A DNA stretch of 64,000 bases. Origin: Bacillota bacterium (lineage in GTDB: Bacteria; Bacillota; Clostridia; Christensenellales; UMGS416). Location: NCBI GenBank assembly GCA_023398815.1, contig JAEWRW010000014.1, positions 19,581-83,580 on the forward strand, read 5' to 3'. The position numbers and the translations under genes were made by a program. Below are positions 50,677 through 59,749 of this stretch, one piece after another. The notes under the pieces are model-generated. The model saw only the letters and a list, made by a program, of their open reading frames with translations, ran no database searches and was not told where the DNA came from. How positions within the stretch are numbered: the first letter of the stretch is position 1; each line of letters begins with the position of its first letter.

Positions 50677-51762
50677 ATGGCGAACTTCATGGGCCGGGAG
50701 ATGACCCGGAGCGAGATCCTCAACAGCGTGGGGCACCTGGGGCAGTTGGCCGGGGTGCGCCCCCTGCGCTACGACGATGGGCGGGCCGGCGGCTGCCGAG
50801 CCATGGAGGTCACAACCGGCGGAGGACTGCGCTTCACCGTGCTGCCCGACAAGTGCATGGATCTCTTCGCCCTGGAGTATAAGGGCATCAACCTGTCGTT
50901 CCTGGCCAAGCCGGGGCTCACCGCACCGCAATACTTCAACCCGCACAACGAGTTTTACCATTACGCCCAGGGTGGCCTGCTGTTCACCTGTGGGCTGCGC
51001 AGCGCCGGGGCCGGCTCACTGGATGGGGGAGAGACCCACACCCTGCATGGGCGCATCGGCAATACTCCCGCCGAGCACGTTGCCGTCCACGCCGGCTGGC
51101 GGGGGGATGAGTACGACATCCGGCTGGAGGGAGAGATGCGGGAAGCGGCCCTCTTTGGCGAGAACCTTGTGCTGCACCGCACCATCGAAACGGGGTTGGG
51201 CCGCCGGTCCATCACCATTGCCGACCGGGTGGACAACGAATCCCACGTGCCGCAGAACCTGATGCTGCTCTATCACATCAACTTTGGTTTCCCGTTCCTG
51301 TCGGCCGATACCGACCTGCTGCTGCCCGCCGGGGTGGCAAGCGCCCCGCGGGACGCCGACGCGGCCCAGGGCTTGGATGTGTGGCGGCGCATGGACCAGC
51401 CGCAGGAGGGGTATCGGGAGCAGGTTTTCTACCACACCATGCCCGCCGCCCCCGATGGCACCACCGCCGCGGTGGTGTGGAACCGGAAGCTCGGGTTGGC
51501 GGTAGCCCTGCGCTACAACGTTGACGAATTGCCGGTGATGAACCAGTGGAAGTGCCTGGCCGCCGGCGATTATGCACTGGGGCTGGAGCCTGCCAACTGC
51601 CACGTGGAGGGCAAGGCGGCCGAGCGGCAGCGCGGTACGCTTCAAACCATCGAGGGTTTTGGCACCCGCCGCTTCACCCTGCGGCTGGAGGTGTTGGAGG
51701 GCGAGGAGATCGCCGCCGCGCTGGCGGCCATCGAGGCAGAGACAGGCCTGACACTGCAATGA
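50677..51762 (+). CDS. Aldose 1-epimerase-like protein (DUF4432)
   Basis: 361 aa from ATG 50677 (AGGAGG upstream). Beta-sandwich mutarotase-type features: GGGLRFTVLPDKCMDLFALE, GGLLFTCGLRSAGAGS, HTLHGRIGNTPAE with a candidate catalytic His, and a late Glu in LGLEPANC. DUF4432 proteins act as sugar mutarotases or epimerases. Last gene of the SIS-ROK-DUF4432 operon, followed by a terminator. Confidence 0.85.
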   Translation: MANFMGREMTRSEILNSVGHLGQLAGVRPLRYDDGRAGGCRAMEVTTGGGLRFTVLPDKCMDLFALEYKGINLSFLAKPGLTAPQYFNPHNEFYHYAQGGLLFTCGLRSAGAGSLDGGETHTLHGRIGNTPAEHVAVHAGWRGDEYDIRLEGEMREAALFGENLVLHRTIETGLGRRSITIADRVDNESHVPQNLMLLYHINFGFPFLSADTDLLLPAGVASAPRDADAAQGLDVWRRMDQPQEGYREQVFYHTMPAAPDGTTAAVVWNRKLGLAVALRYNVDELPVMNQWKCLAAGDYALGLEPANCHVEGKAAERQRGTLQTIEGFGTRRFTLRLEVLEGEEIAAALAAIEAETGLTLQ

Positions 51763-51793
51763 AGAGACGCGGCGGCACGCGCCCTCCCACCCG

Positions 51794-51832
51794 GTGCCGG
51801 CGGACAGGGGCTTTGTCCGCCGGCACTGTTTT
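51794..51832 (+). terminator. Terminator of the SIS-ROK-DUF4432 operon
   Basis: 13-bp perfect stem GTGCCGGCGGACA / TGTCCGCCGGCAC (51794-51806, 51814-51826), then TGTTTT. Confidence 0.9.
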
Positions 51833-51997
51833 AACCGGCTGAAGTATTGTGCGTTTTGCGCATGAATGCCTGTAAATCCGTCACATTATGCAATTTCCCT
51901 AATAAATATGCCCGCACTTGTTCATGATTTGTTCATTGCTTTATTGAAATGGACTAAATTTACCTGCTAAAATGGCCTCGGTTTTGTAAAAAACGTG

Positions 51998-52026
51998 TAG
52001 ACAAAGGCATATCGTCATATTATAAT
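51998..52026 (+). promoter_or_regulatory. Promoter of the sugar ABC transporter operon
   Basis: TAGACA (51998-52003), 17-bp spacer, perfect TATAAT (52021-52026). A GAAACGATTC near-palindrome (52039-52048), centred on CG like LacI-family sites, sits just after the start site and may be an operator. Confidence 0.75.
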
Positions 52027-52112
52027 ACAGGCGTTGAGGAAACGATTCTATTGGTCAGTATTCACAAAACGCGTTGTTTTGTGGCGTAACTTTTGTGTGT
52101 GGGGGTTTGGTA

Positions 52113-53123
52113 ATGGCGACACTGCAGGAAGCGAACAAGGCGGCGCTGGCAGCGAAGAAAGTCCATCGCTGGGGCATCGGCGAGATCAAGCGGCACATCG
52201 AGTATGTGCTGATGGTTTTGCCGGGGTCAATCTGGCTCATTCTCTTCTGTTACATCCCGATGCCCGGCCTGGTCGTGGCGTTCAAGAACTACATGGTTCA
52301 GATGCCGGCCAAGGGCACCATGTGGCCTCTGAGCAACGTGTTCATCAACAGCGTTGTGAAGAGCAAATGGATCGGGTTACAGAATTTCAAGTTTATCTTC
52401 TCCAACGCTGACGCGTGGATTATGACGCGCAACACCGTGGGTTACAACCTGGTGTTCATCTTTTTGGGCCTCATCCTCAGCGTTGGCTTGGCCATCGCCA
52501 TCAGTGAGCTTCGCCAGCGTCGTACCGCCAAGCTCTACCAGACGATCTTCTTCTTCCCTTACTTCATCTCATGGATCGTGGTCAGCTACCTCGTCTACGC
52601 CCTCATGAACAATGAGTACGGTGTGTTCAACCAAGTGCTCAAGTCCATGGGCCGTGAACCGGTGCAGTGGTACCAACAGACCAGCCTCTGGCCATGGATC
52701 ATCATTATTGTAAACTTCTGGAAAAATACGGGCAATGGCTCCATCATCTACCTGGCGGCCATTACGGGCATGGACCAGGAGCTCAATGAAGCCGCAGCCA
52801 TCGACGGTGCCAGCAAGTGGCAGCAGATTTGGAAGATCACCATCCCTCAGCTCATCCCCATGATGGTGTTGCTCTCCATTCTGAACGTTGGTAACATCTT
52901 CCGTTCAAACTTCGACCTCTTCTACACGCTGCCCAACGGCTCGGGCGTGTTGCGGCCGGTCACCCTGACCATTGACGTCTACGTGTACAACTCCATGCGC
53001 AGCAACTCCAAGTTGGGTCTGCCTGCCGCAGCGGGTATGTATCAGTCAGTCGTTGGCTTCATCATGATACTGATGACCAACATGGTCGTGCGTAAGTTCC
53101 GGCCTGAGATGGCACTTTTCTAG
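52113..53123 (+). CDS. Carbohydrate ABC transporter permease (LplB-like)
   Basis: 336 aa from ATG 52113. Six TM helices from about residue 30; cytoplasmic coupling EAA loop EAAAIDGASKWQQIWKITIP at about 222-241. Type I ABC permease of the CUT1 polysaccharide/oligosaccharide group. Followed after 20 nt by its partner permease. A shared MsmX/MsmK-like ATPase is needed; none is encoded here. Confidence 0.92.
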   Translation: MATLQEANKAALAAKKVHRWGIGEIKRHIEYVLMVLPGSIWLILFCYIPMPGLVVAFKNYMVQMPAKGTMWPLSNVFINSVVKSKWIGLQNFKFIFSNADAWIMTRNTVGYNLVFIFLGLILSVGLAIAISELRQRRTAKLYQTIFFFPYFISWIVVSYLVYALMNNEYGVFNQVLKSMGREPVQWYQQTSLWPWIIIIVNFWKNTGNGSIIYLAAITGMDQELNEAAAIDGASKWQQIWKITIPQLIPMMVLLSILNVGNIFRSNFDLFYTLPNGSGVLRPVTLTIDVYVYNSMRSNSKLGLPAAAGMYQSVVGFIMILMTNMVVRKFRPEMALF

Positions 53124-53143
53124 GAGAGGGTGGGTAAGTAGAA

Positions 53144-54106
53144 ATGACAACAATTCGCGAAAATATGCCGGCCAGCCCGGTTGTCAAAAAGAGAAAGCAC
53201 CGTGAGATCAACACGATTGGCACCGTTCCCAACTTAATTCTTCACCTGTTTTTCATTCTGGGTTCGTTGGCTTGTGTTGTGCCTTTCCTGATTATCATCT
53301 CCGTCTCCCTGTCGACGGAGACACAGATTTTGGCCAGTGGCTATGGTGTGCTTCCCCGTGGGTTCACGCTGCATGCCTACAAATTCCTGAATACGGCAGC
53401 AGGTAACCTTCCGCGCATCTACATGAATACGATTGTATCTACCTTAGCGGGTTCAGTCATCACCGTCATTCTGGTGGCACTCTACGCCTATCCGCTGTCC
53501 CGCAGGGATTTCCGCTTCCGGAATTTCTTTACCTTCTTCAACTTCTTCACCATGCTCTTCGGCGGTGGTCTGGTTCCTTACTTCATCATCTGCCGTGTGC
53601 TTGGGCTGTATGACAACCTTCTGGCACTCTTCATCCCGCTGGCGTTCAACCAGTTCTGGGTCATCGTCATGCGTACCTTCTACAACGAACAGGTGCCAGA
53701 CGCCATCGTGGAATCAGCGCGTATCGACGGTGCAACCGAGTTCCGAACGCTGATCCAGATCGTGTTGCCGCTGGCAATCCCTGGTCTGGCAACGGTGGCG
53801 CTGTTCTCGGTCATCAACATCTGGAACAACTTCTTCCAGTGCCTGTTGCTGACCAACGGTGGCTCTGATGTCTCCAACCTTCAGTTTATGATCTACCGCG
53901 TGCTGACCAGCATTCAGTACATCCGCGACATGATGACAAGTACTTCGTCTACGACCAGCACGCTGGGCACTGAGTTGGCTGATATGCCCAACCAGACCTT
54001 CCGCATGGCCATGGCGGTCGTCACGGTCGGCCCGATCATCCTGACCTACCCCTTCTTCCAGAAGTATTTTGTCAAGGGTCTGACGATCGGCGCGGTCAAG
54101 GGTTAA
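53144..54106 (+). CDS. Carbohydrate ABC transporter permease (YtcP-like)
   Basis: 320 aa. Six TM helices; EAA loop ESARIDGATEFRTLIQIVLP at about 187-206. CUT1 permease partner of the preceding protein. A weak ribosome site (GAGAGGGTGGG) precedes ATG 53144. Upstream of the solute-binding lipoprotein. Confidence 0.92.
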   Translation: MTTIRENMPASPVVKKRKHREINTIGTVPNLILHLFFILGSLACVVPFLIIISVSLSTETQILASGYGVLPRGFTLHAYKFLNTAAGNLPRIYMNTIVSTLAGSVITVILVALYAYPLSRRDFRFRNFFTFFNFFTMLFGGGLVPYFIICRVLGLYDNLLALFIPLAFNQFWVIVMRTFYNEQVPDAIVESARIDGATEFRTLIQIVLPLAIPGLATVALFSVINIWNNFFQCLLLTNGGSDVSNLQFMIYRVLTSIQYIRDMMTSTSSTTSTLGTELADMPNQTFRMAMAVVTVGPIILTYPFFQKYFVKGLTIGAVKG

Positions 54107-54174
54107 TGCCCCTACACGAATGAGGTTTCAATTTGCAGGCGAAACCTGCAAGAAAATAAAAGGGAGGAAAGTTC

Positions 54175-55752
54175 ATGAACAAGCACATCAAGCTGCTCAG
54201 CGCGATCTTCGCCGTGGCTCTGCTTGCCGGCGCTCTGCTGTCTGGTTGCTCCAGCACGCCCGCCCAAAGCGCTGCCCCGTCCGCGGAAGCGTCCGCTGAA
54301 GCCACCACGGCGGCGGCGACCGATGCCGTTGCTACCGATGCGGCTGCCTCGGTTGACCCGTCGACTCTGGATGCCTATCAGATCGACTGGTTGTATCTGT
54401 GCGACGGCGCCGACGATGGCATCACCGCCATTGAGGAAGCCACCAACAAGCTGCTGCAGCCCAAGATCAACGCGACCATCAAGTTCAACATGCAGTCTTG
54501 GAATGACTACGACAACAAGGTTGCTACGTTGCTCGGCTCCGGTGAGAAGTATGACCTTACTTTCACCGCCGCCTGGAAGAACTATCAGACTTGGACTCGT
54601 CAGGGTTACTTCACTGATGTGACCGAGCTCATGCAGCAGTACGCCCCCAAGACCTGCGAGCTGCTGGGCGCCGACGTCTTCATCAAGGGTTCCGCCATTG
54701 ATGGCAAGAACTACGCTGTCCCGACCCTGAAGGAAACCTGCGTGCCCGGCGGTCTGGTGTTCAACAACGCCGTTCTGACCAAGTACAACTGGGACAAGAA
54801 CACCATCAAGTCCACCGCGGACCTCGAGCCCTGGCTTGAGCAGTACCACAAGGACAACGCCGACGGCACCGCCTACCTGACCGATGGCGGCTGGCTGGAT
54901 ACCCCCTTCACCTCCATCAGCATCACCGATGATATCGGCGTGTGGACCGATGGCCGTGACACCAAGGTCATGAACGTGTGGGAAAGCGCCGAGCAGCGCG
55001 CTCACGTTGACCTGATGTACAAGTGGGCCAAGGCTGGTTACCTCCATCCCGACTCGGCCAACACCAACTTCAGCGTCAATGACATCCTGACCACCGGCAA
55101 GTTCCTCGTGAACCCCCAGCCGGTCAAGGGCGAGAACGTCAAGGCTGACGAGCTCGAGGCTTACAACGCTGACACCACTGCTGACTACGTCGACGTGGAG
55201 TTCACCCAGACCCGTTACGTCAACACGACCCACATGTCCGGTTCCATGCAGGCCATCCCGGTGACCTCGCAGGATCCCCAGCGGGCCATGATGTTCCTGG
55301 AGCTGCTCCACACCGATGCTGACGTCATCAACACGCTCTGCTTCGGCATCGAGGGCGTCAACTACAACAAGACCGACAAGGAAGGCATCGTCGAGCTGGT
55401 TGGTGACAAGAAGTGGCAGGGCAAGCTGCCCCAGTGGATGATGGGCAACGTGTACCTCCAGTACATCACGACCGATGAAGATCCCACCAAGAACGAGAAG
55501 CTGAAGGCCGTGTCCGATGGCGCGAAGATCAACTTCACCACTGGTTTCTTCTTCGATCCCACCCCGGTTGAGACCCAGATCGCCGCTCTGAACAACGTGC
55601 GTACGGAGCTCGATCGTCCTCTGCGCACCGGCGCGGTGGATCCTGCTACCAACTACGACAAGCACCTGGCGAACCTGAAGAGCGCTGGCATCGACGAGAT
55701 CATCGCCGAGGCTCAGAAGCAGCTGGACGCCTGGATGGCTGCCAACAAGTAA
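54175..55752 (+). CDS. Sugar ABC transporter solute-binding lipoprotein
   Basis: 525 aa from ATG 54175 (GGGAGGAAAG upstream). Lipoprotein signal with lipobox LLSGC (Cys at about 25), an Ala/Ser/Thr linker, then a two-lobe binding protein with a C-terminal DUF3502-like region, as in LipO/YtcQ proteins. Probably binds an oligosaccharide or polyol outside the membrane and delivers it to the two permeases. Followed by a strong terminator. Confidence 0.9.
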   Translation: MNKHIKLLSAIFAVALLAGALLSGCSSTPAQSAAPSAEASAEATTAAATDAVATDAAASVDPSTLDAYQIDWLYLCDGADDGITAIEEATNKLLQPKINATIKFNMQSWNDYDNKVATLLGSGEKYDLTFTAAWKNYQTWTRQGYFTDVTELMQQYAPKTCELLGADVFIKGSAIDGKNYAVPTLKETCVPGGLVFNNAVLTKYNWDKNTIKSTADLEPWLEQYHKDNADGTAYLTDGGWLDTPFTSISITDDIGVWTDGRDTKVMNVWESAEQRAHVDLMYKWAKAGYLHPDSANTNFSVNDILTTGKFLVNPQPVKGENVKADELEAYNADTTADYVDVEFTQTRYVNTTHMSGSMQAIPVTSQDPQRAMMFLELLHTDADVINTLCFGIEGVNYNKTDKEGIVELVGDKKWQGKLPQWMMGNVYLQYITTDEDPTKNEKLKAVSDGAKINFTTGFFFDPTPVETQIAALNNVRTELDRPLRTGAVDPATNYDKHLANLKSAGIDEIIAEAQKQLDAWMAANK

Positions 55753-55772
55753 TCCATCCATCTAGCAAAAGA

Positions 55773-55806
55773 GAAACCGTCCGAATCATCGGGCGGTTTC
55801 TTTTTT
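55773..55806 (+). terminator. Terminator of the sugar ABC operon
   Basis: 12-bp stem GAAACCGTCCGA / TCGGGCGGTTTC (55773-55784, 55789-55800) with one G:U pair, then TTTTTT. Confidence 0.9.
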
Positions 55807-55967
55807 CCCCCACGCAGTTGCTTCCCCAACAGGTGCCTCTGCTGCGACTTTTCTTTTGGGCAGGATCGGCAGGAGATCGCCCCTGGATGCCGCAATCTTG
55901 TGGGGTTGTCGGATGGTTGCCACACTGCTACAATGAAGACGATTTGAATACCGAGGGAGGAGCTGTC

Positions 55968-56516
55968 ATGCTGACGAAACAGGAACACCGGGAGGCGATT
56001 GACCGGGCGCTGCAGGCGCTGGATCAGGCGGGGATCGCGGTGACTGAAGAGGAGCGCAACAGGGTGGAAGTGGCTGACTTTGGCCTGAGCAATCTCACCT
56101 CGACCGGATTGCAGCTGTTGACGTATGTGAACACCGACCGTTGCTGTGCTAAGGAGCTGGTGCTGCTGCCTGGGCAGACCTGCCCTCAGCACCGCCATCC
56201 GCCGGTTGCTGGCGGACCCGGCAAGGAAGAAACCTTCCGCTGCCGCGCCGGTGAGGTATATCTGTATGTGGAGGGGCAGCCGACGGACGCCCCGCGCACC
56301 CAACCGCCCCAGCGGCCCGAAGGCGCATACACCGTCTTCCACGAGATTGTGCTGCGCCCCGGTGAGCAATACACGCTGTTCCCCAATACCTGGCACTGGT
56401 TCCAGGGCGGCCCCGATGGTGCGGTGGTGTCCGAGTTTTCCACTAAGAGCATGGATGAATCCGACGTGTTTGCCGACCCTGAGATCAAGCGCGAAACGGA
56501 GATCGCTTCAGCTTGA
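55968..56516 (+). CDS. D-lyxose/D-mannose ketol-isomerase (YdaE-like cupin)
   Basis: 182 aa from ATG 55968 (GGGAGGAG upstream). A cupin-fold isomerase: metal ligands in CPQHRHPPVAGGPGKEETFR (H..H..E) and the later His in TWHWFQGG. Length and motif spacing match D-lyxose isomerase, which interconverts D-lyxose/D-xylulose and D-mannose/D-fructose. Its stop overlaps the start of the MtlD-like gene. Fits the sugar cluster. Confidence 0.88.
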   Translation: MLTKQEHREAIDRALQALDQAGIAVTEEERNRVEVADFGLSNLTSTGLQLLTYVNTDRCCAKELVLLPGQTCPQHRHPPVAGGPGKEETFRCRAGEVYLYVEGQPTDAPRTQPPQRPEGAYTVFHEIVLRPGEQYTLFPNTWHWFQGGPDGAVVSEFSTKSMDESDVFADPEIKRETEIASA

Positions 56517-57634
56517 ACAGACGTGCGGTGGTGTGTGGTGGCCGCCCAACGGCCATTGGTGTCGTGGTACCGCTGTTGCGGTCAGCGGGCTATGAGGTTA
56601 CCCTTCTGAGTGAGCGGACGGCTCTACCAAATGATGCAGTCGTGCGACGCCTGGGGGTGGAGACGCTGCCGCTGACGGGGCTGGGCTGCCGGCAATGGGG
56701 CACACCGGAGGCTGCGGATGCCGTAGCACAGGCTGACCTGCTGTTGACGGACACCACGCGTGAGGAGTGGCCGGGTATGCTCTCCTCGTTGGTCGGCGGG
56801 CTGAAGCTGCGGTGGCAGCGGGGCGAAGCGTCGCCGCTGGTGCTCTGCTGCGAGGGTGGTCCCGGGCCGCACAAGCGACTCAAGGTAGAGCTCCAGGACG
56901 CATTGGGGCGTGAAGGCCAAGAGGCCGTCGAGGGAATGACGACCGTCCAGTGCCTGCTGGAAGGACGCGCGGTGGAGACGGCCGACGGCTGGGTCGCCGA
57001 GGCCGATGGCGCACTGCTGGTGGATGGAGAGACTTTGGCTGATTGGCAGGGCACGCCGGTGACGCCGGTGCGGCCCTTTGCACTGGCGCTGGAGCGCTAT
57101 ATCCTGCTGGAGCGTACTGGGGAGCGACTGGCAGCACATCTGGGCGTTGCGGCTGGGTGCCGCACCCTGTCTCAGACACTGGAGAACGACAAAGCTGCGG
57201 CGATTTTGATGAAAGCTTTAGCGGAAGCTTGCCGGGCGTTGGCAGCCAAGCATGGCCTGGTGCCGGAGGATGGCGCCCTTTGGGCCGAGCGTTGGGCAGC
57301 GAGGTACCGGGAGCCAGCCTTTGACTGGGAATGTGCTGCGCTCTGCCGCGATCCCCTTGACCTCATCGACCGCAACGGCCCCTTGGTGCAAGCCATTCAC
57401 CTGAGCCTCAAGCAGAAGGGGAAGCCGGTTTACCTCAGCGCGGCATTGGCCGCCGTGTTCCTTTGGGACGACGCGGATGATCCCTCCTCCCAGCGGATGC
57501 GGGAGTTCATCCGCAAAAAGGGCATCGGCAAGGCGCTCGATAAGCTCTGCGGCTTGGGCATTCGCACCCAACCCCACTGGTGGGCGGTGGAGTTCTACAA
57601 AGCTTTCCGTGCAGGCGCGCTGACACGAAACTGA
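56513..57634 (+). CDS. Mannitol dehydrogenase-like polyol dehydrogenase
   Basis: 373 aa from TTG 56513, overlapping the isomerase stop. The C-terminal half has the mannitol-1-phosphate/polyol dehydrogenase helical domain (YLGVAAGCRTLSQ-like; DWECAALCRDPLDLIDRNGP; AIHLSLKQKGKPVYL). The N-terminal nucleotide region (AVVCGGRPTAIGVVVPLL) lacks a canonical GxGxxG, so cofactor binding or catalysis may differ. Probably acts on a polyol or ketose of the same pathway. Shares a bidirectional terminator with the minus-strand genes. Confidence 0.6.
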   Translation: MNRRAVVCGGRPTAIGVVVPLLRSAGYEVTLLSERTALPNDAVVRRLGVETLPLTGLGCRQWGTPEAADAVAQADLLLTDTTREEWPGMLSSLVGGLKLRWQRGEASPLVLCCEGGPGPHKRLKVELQDALGREGQEAVEGMTTVQCLLEGRAVETADGWVAEADGALLVDGETLADWQGTPVTPVRPFALALERYILLERTGERLAAHLGVAAGCRTLSQTLENDKAAAILMKALAEACRALAAKHGLVPEDGALWAERWAARYREPAFDWECAALCRDPLDLIDRNGPLVQAIHLSLKQKGKPVYLSAALAAVFLWDDADDPSSQRMREFIRKKGIGKALDKLCGLGIRTQPHWWAVEFYKAFRAGALTRN

Positions 57635-57691
57635 CGTCTCACAGCGTGCGGTTGGCGGGGGGAGGCAACGCGTAAGAGGCAACTCCATAAA

Positions 57692-57720
57692 AAACAGCAC
57701 GAACATGGTTCGTGCTGTTT
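57692..57720. terminator. Bidirectional terminator
   Basis: 13-bp perfect stem AAACAGCACGAAC / GTTCGTGCTGTTT (57692-57704, 57708-57720), A-run before and T-run after, serving both converging genes. Confidence 0.88.
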
Positions 57721-57738
57721 TGGTTTCTGTTGGGCAGT

Positions 57739-58266
57739 TCAGTGTACTTCCGTGAAGGACTGCTCTTCTACGGCGGTTGCCGCGTCGGCCTGCGGCAGCA
57801 GGGTGGCCTGCGACACGACGTAGTAATTGCCGGATTGCTGCAATGTGATCTGTACAACCGTGGGGGCATCCTCGTTCACCAACAGGTTGTAGGTCTCGCT
57901 GTCCTCCTCCGGCTTGGACAGGCGCACCACCGGGTCGCCGGCTTGCAATGCAGCCAGCGCAGCGTCCAGGTCGCTGGCCTCAGGGGACAGCAGACCGTCA
58001 CTCACCAGAGAATCGCGGGTGGCACCGGCCTGGCACTGGGTGGCGAACTGGTCGATGACGAGCAGGGGCTGGCTCCGCAGGGTAAACTGGTAGAGCGTGG
58101 TGCCAAGCGCCAGCAGAGCCAGCAGTAACACTGCGGCCAGTGCGGTCATGCCGATGCGCTGCGATTGCTTGGACTTCCGGTCCAGCAGGTTCTTGGCGCC
58201 GAACCAAACAATGGGAACCGCCAGCAACACGGTGAGGGCGATGTATACGATCAAAGCGGATTGCAT
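57739..58266 (-). CDS. Two-TM protein of unknown function
   Basis: 175 aa. TM1 (about 5-24) and TM2 (about 41-62) flank a short basic cytosolic loop (KNLLDRKSKQSQR). The C-terminal 110 residues are extracytoplasmic, lack Cys pairs, and contain an Asp/Ala-rich segment (EASDLDAALAALQAGD). 9 nt downstream of the amino-acid ABC ATPase, so possibly an accessory of that transporter. Function unknown. Confidence 0.65.
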   Translation of the reverse strand: MQSALIVYIALTVLLAVPIVWFGAKNLLDRKSKQSQRIGMTALAAVLLLALLALGTTLYQFTLRSQPLLVIDQFATQCQAGATRDSLVSDGLLSPEASDLDAALAALQAGDPVVRLSKPEEDSETYNLLVNEDAPTVVQITLQQSGNYYVVSQATLLPQADAATAVEEQSFTEVH

Positions 58267-58275
58267 GGATTCCTC

Positions 58276-58998
58276 CTACAGCACCTTGGACAGGAATTCG
58301 CGGGTGCGGGGCTTCTCCGGGTTGGTGAAGATCTGCTCCGGCGGCCCCTGCTCGGCGATGATCCCCTCATCCATGAAGAGGACGCGGTGGGCGACCTCGC
58401 GGGCAAAGCCCATTTCGTGGGTAACGATGACCATCGTCATGCCGTCAGCGGCCAGCTGTTTCATGACGCCCAGCACCTCGCCCACCATCTCCGGGTCCAG
58501 CGCCGAGGTTGGCTCGTCAAAGAGCATGATGTCCGGGTCCATCGCCAACGCCCGTGCGATGGCCACGCGCTGCTTCTGCCCGCCGGAGAGCCGCGCCGGG
58601 TACTCGTCGACCTTGTCCAAAAGACCCACGCGCGCCAGCAGCTCCCGGCCTTTTTCCTCAGCTTGGGCACGGGAGAGTTTGCCGGTCTGCACAGGCGCCA
58701 GCGTGATGTTGCCAAGCACCGTGTGGTTGGGGAAGAGGTTGAACTGCTGAAACACCATGCCGACCTTCTGCCGCAGGCGGTCAATCTCTTTGCGATGCTC
58801 CAGAAGCTCTACGCCTTCGATGTAGATTTTACCGGCAGTCGGTTCCTCCAGCAGGTTCAGGCAGCGCAAGAAGGTGCTTTTGCCCGAGCCGCTGGCACCG
58901 ATGACACAGACGACCTCGCTCTTGCCAATCTCTGCCCAGACACCCTTGAGAACTTCCAGCTCGCCAAAGGTCTTGTGCAGGTTCTCTACCTTAATCAC
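58276..58998 (-). CDS. glnQ: Polar amino-acid ABC transporter ATP-binding protein
   Basis: 240 aa. Walker A GASGSGKST, Q-loop MVFQQFNLFPN, signature LSGGQKQRVAIARALA, Walker B IMLFDEPTSALDPE, switch VTHEMGF. Full-length GlnQ/HisP/ArtM-type ATPase. Overlaps the permease gene by 8 nt. The specific amino acid is not determinable. Confidence 0.93.
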   Translation of the reverse strand: MIKVENLHKTFGELEVLKGVWAEIGKSEVVCVIGASGSGKSTFLRCLNLLEEPTAGKIYIEGVELLEHRKEIDRLRQKVGMVFQQFNLFPNHTVLGNITLAPVQTGKLSRAQAEEKGRELLARVGLLDKVDEYPARLSGGQKQRVAIARALAMDPDIMLFDEPTSALDPEMVGEVLGVMKQLAADGMTMVIVTHEMGFAREVAHRVLFMDEGIIAEQGPPEQIFTNPEKPRTREFLSKVL

Positions 58999-59671
58999 CG
59001 CGTCTCAACCTCCATTCCAGCTTGCCGGCGAAGATCGACAGCAGCGACGTCACATACAGATAGATCAGGGCCACCAGGATGAACGGCGTGTAAGGGTCGA
59101 ACGTCCGCCCGCGAATGATGTTGCCCGCGCGGGTCAGGTCGTCGAGCGCGATGTAGCCGCAGACCGCCGTCTCCTTAATGAGCACAATGGCCTCGCTGAC
59201 CAGGGCCGGCAGTATGTTTTTGATGGCTTGGGGGATGACGACGAAGCGCATGGATTGGAAGTAGGACAGGCCCAGCGAGCGCGCGGCCTCCAGCTGCCCA
59301 CGGTCCACCGCCAGGATGCCAGCGCGGATGAGCTCGGACACATAGGCGCCGCTGTTGATGCCAAAGGCGATGGCAGCAACCAGCACCTTGGGCCAGCTGC
59401 TGCTGCCAAGGATGGCATAGTAGATGATGATGAGCTGCACGACGACCGGCGTACCGCGGATGATGTCGACGTAGAGCTTGGCGACGCGCTGCAGCCCCTT
59501 CAGCTTGAGGATGCGCGCCACAGCGACCAGCAGGCCGATGGCCACGCCAATGAGCACGGCGTAGAGCGTCACCTGCATCGTCAGCCCCAGGCCTTTCAAA
59601 AACAGCAGATAGCGATCCTCACGGATGAGGTTGGTGTAAATGGCGTCAGACAGCGCCTTGATGATGCCCAT
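58991..59671 (-). CDS. Polar amino-acid ABC transporter permease
   Basis: 226 aa. Five TM helices; the permease EAA loop LEAARSLGLSYFQSMRFVVI at about 128-147. HisM/GlnP family of small type I permeases. Works with the overlapping ATPase and the downstream-coded binding protein. Confidence 0.92.
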   Translation of the reverse strand: MGIIKALSDAIYTNLIREDRYLLFLKGLGLTMQVTLYAVLIGVAIGLLVAVARILKLKGLQRVAKLYVDIIRGTPVVVQLIIIYYAILGSSSWPKVLVAAIAFGINSGAYVSELIRAGILAVDRGQLEAARSLGLSYFQSMRFVVIPQAIKNILPALVSEAIVLIKETAVCGYIALDDLTRAGNIIRGRTFDPYTPFILVALIYLYVTSLLSIFAGKLEWRLRRGD

Positions 59672-59749
59672 GGGCCCTCCCGGTATCAGATTGCTGGAAA
59701 CAGAATTTGAGCGAGACCGAAGTCCCGCTCAAACACAGTTTGGTTGGTG

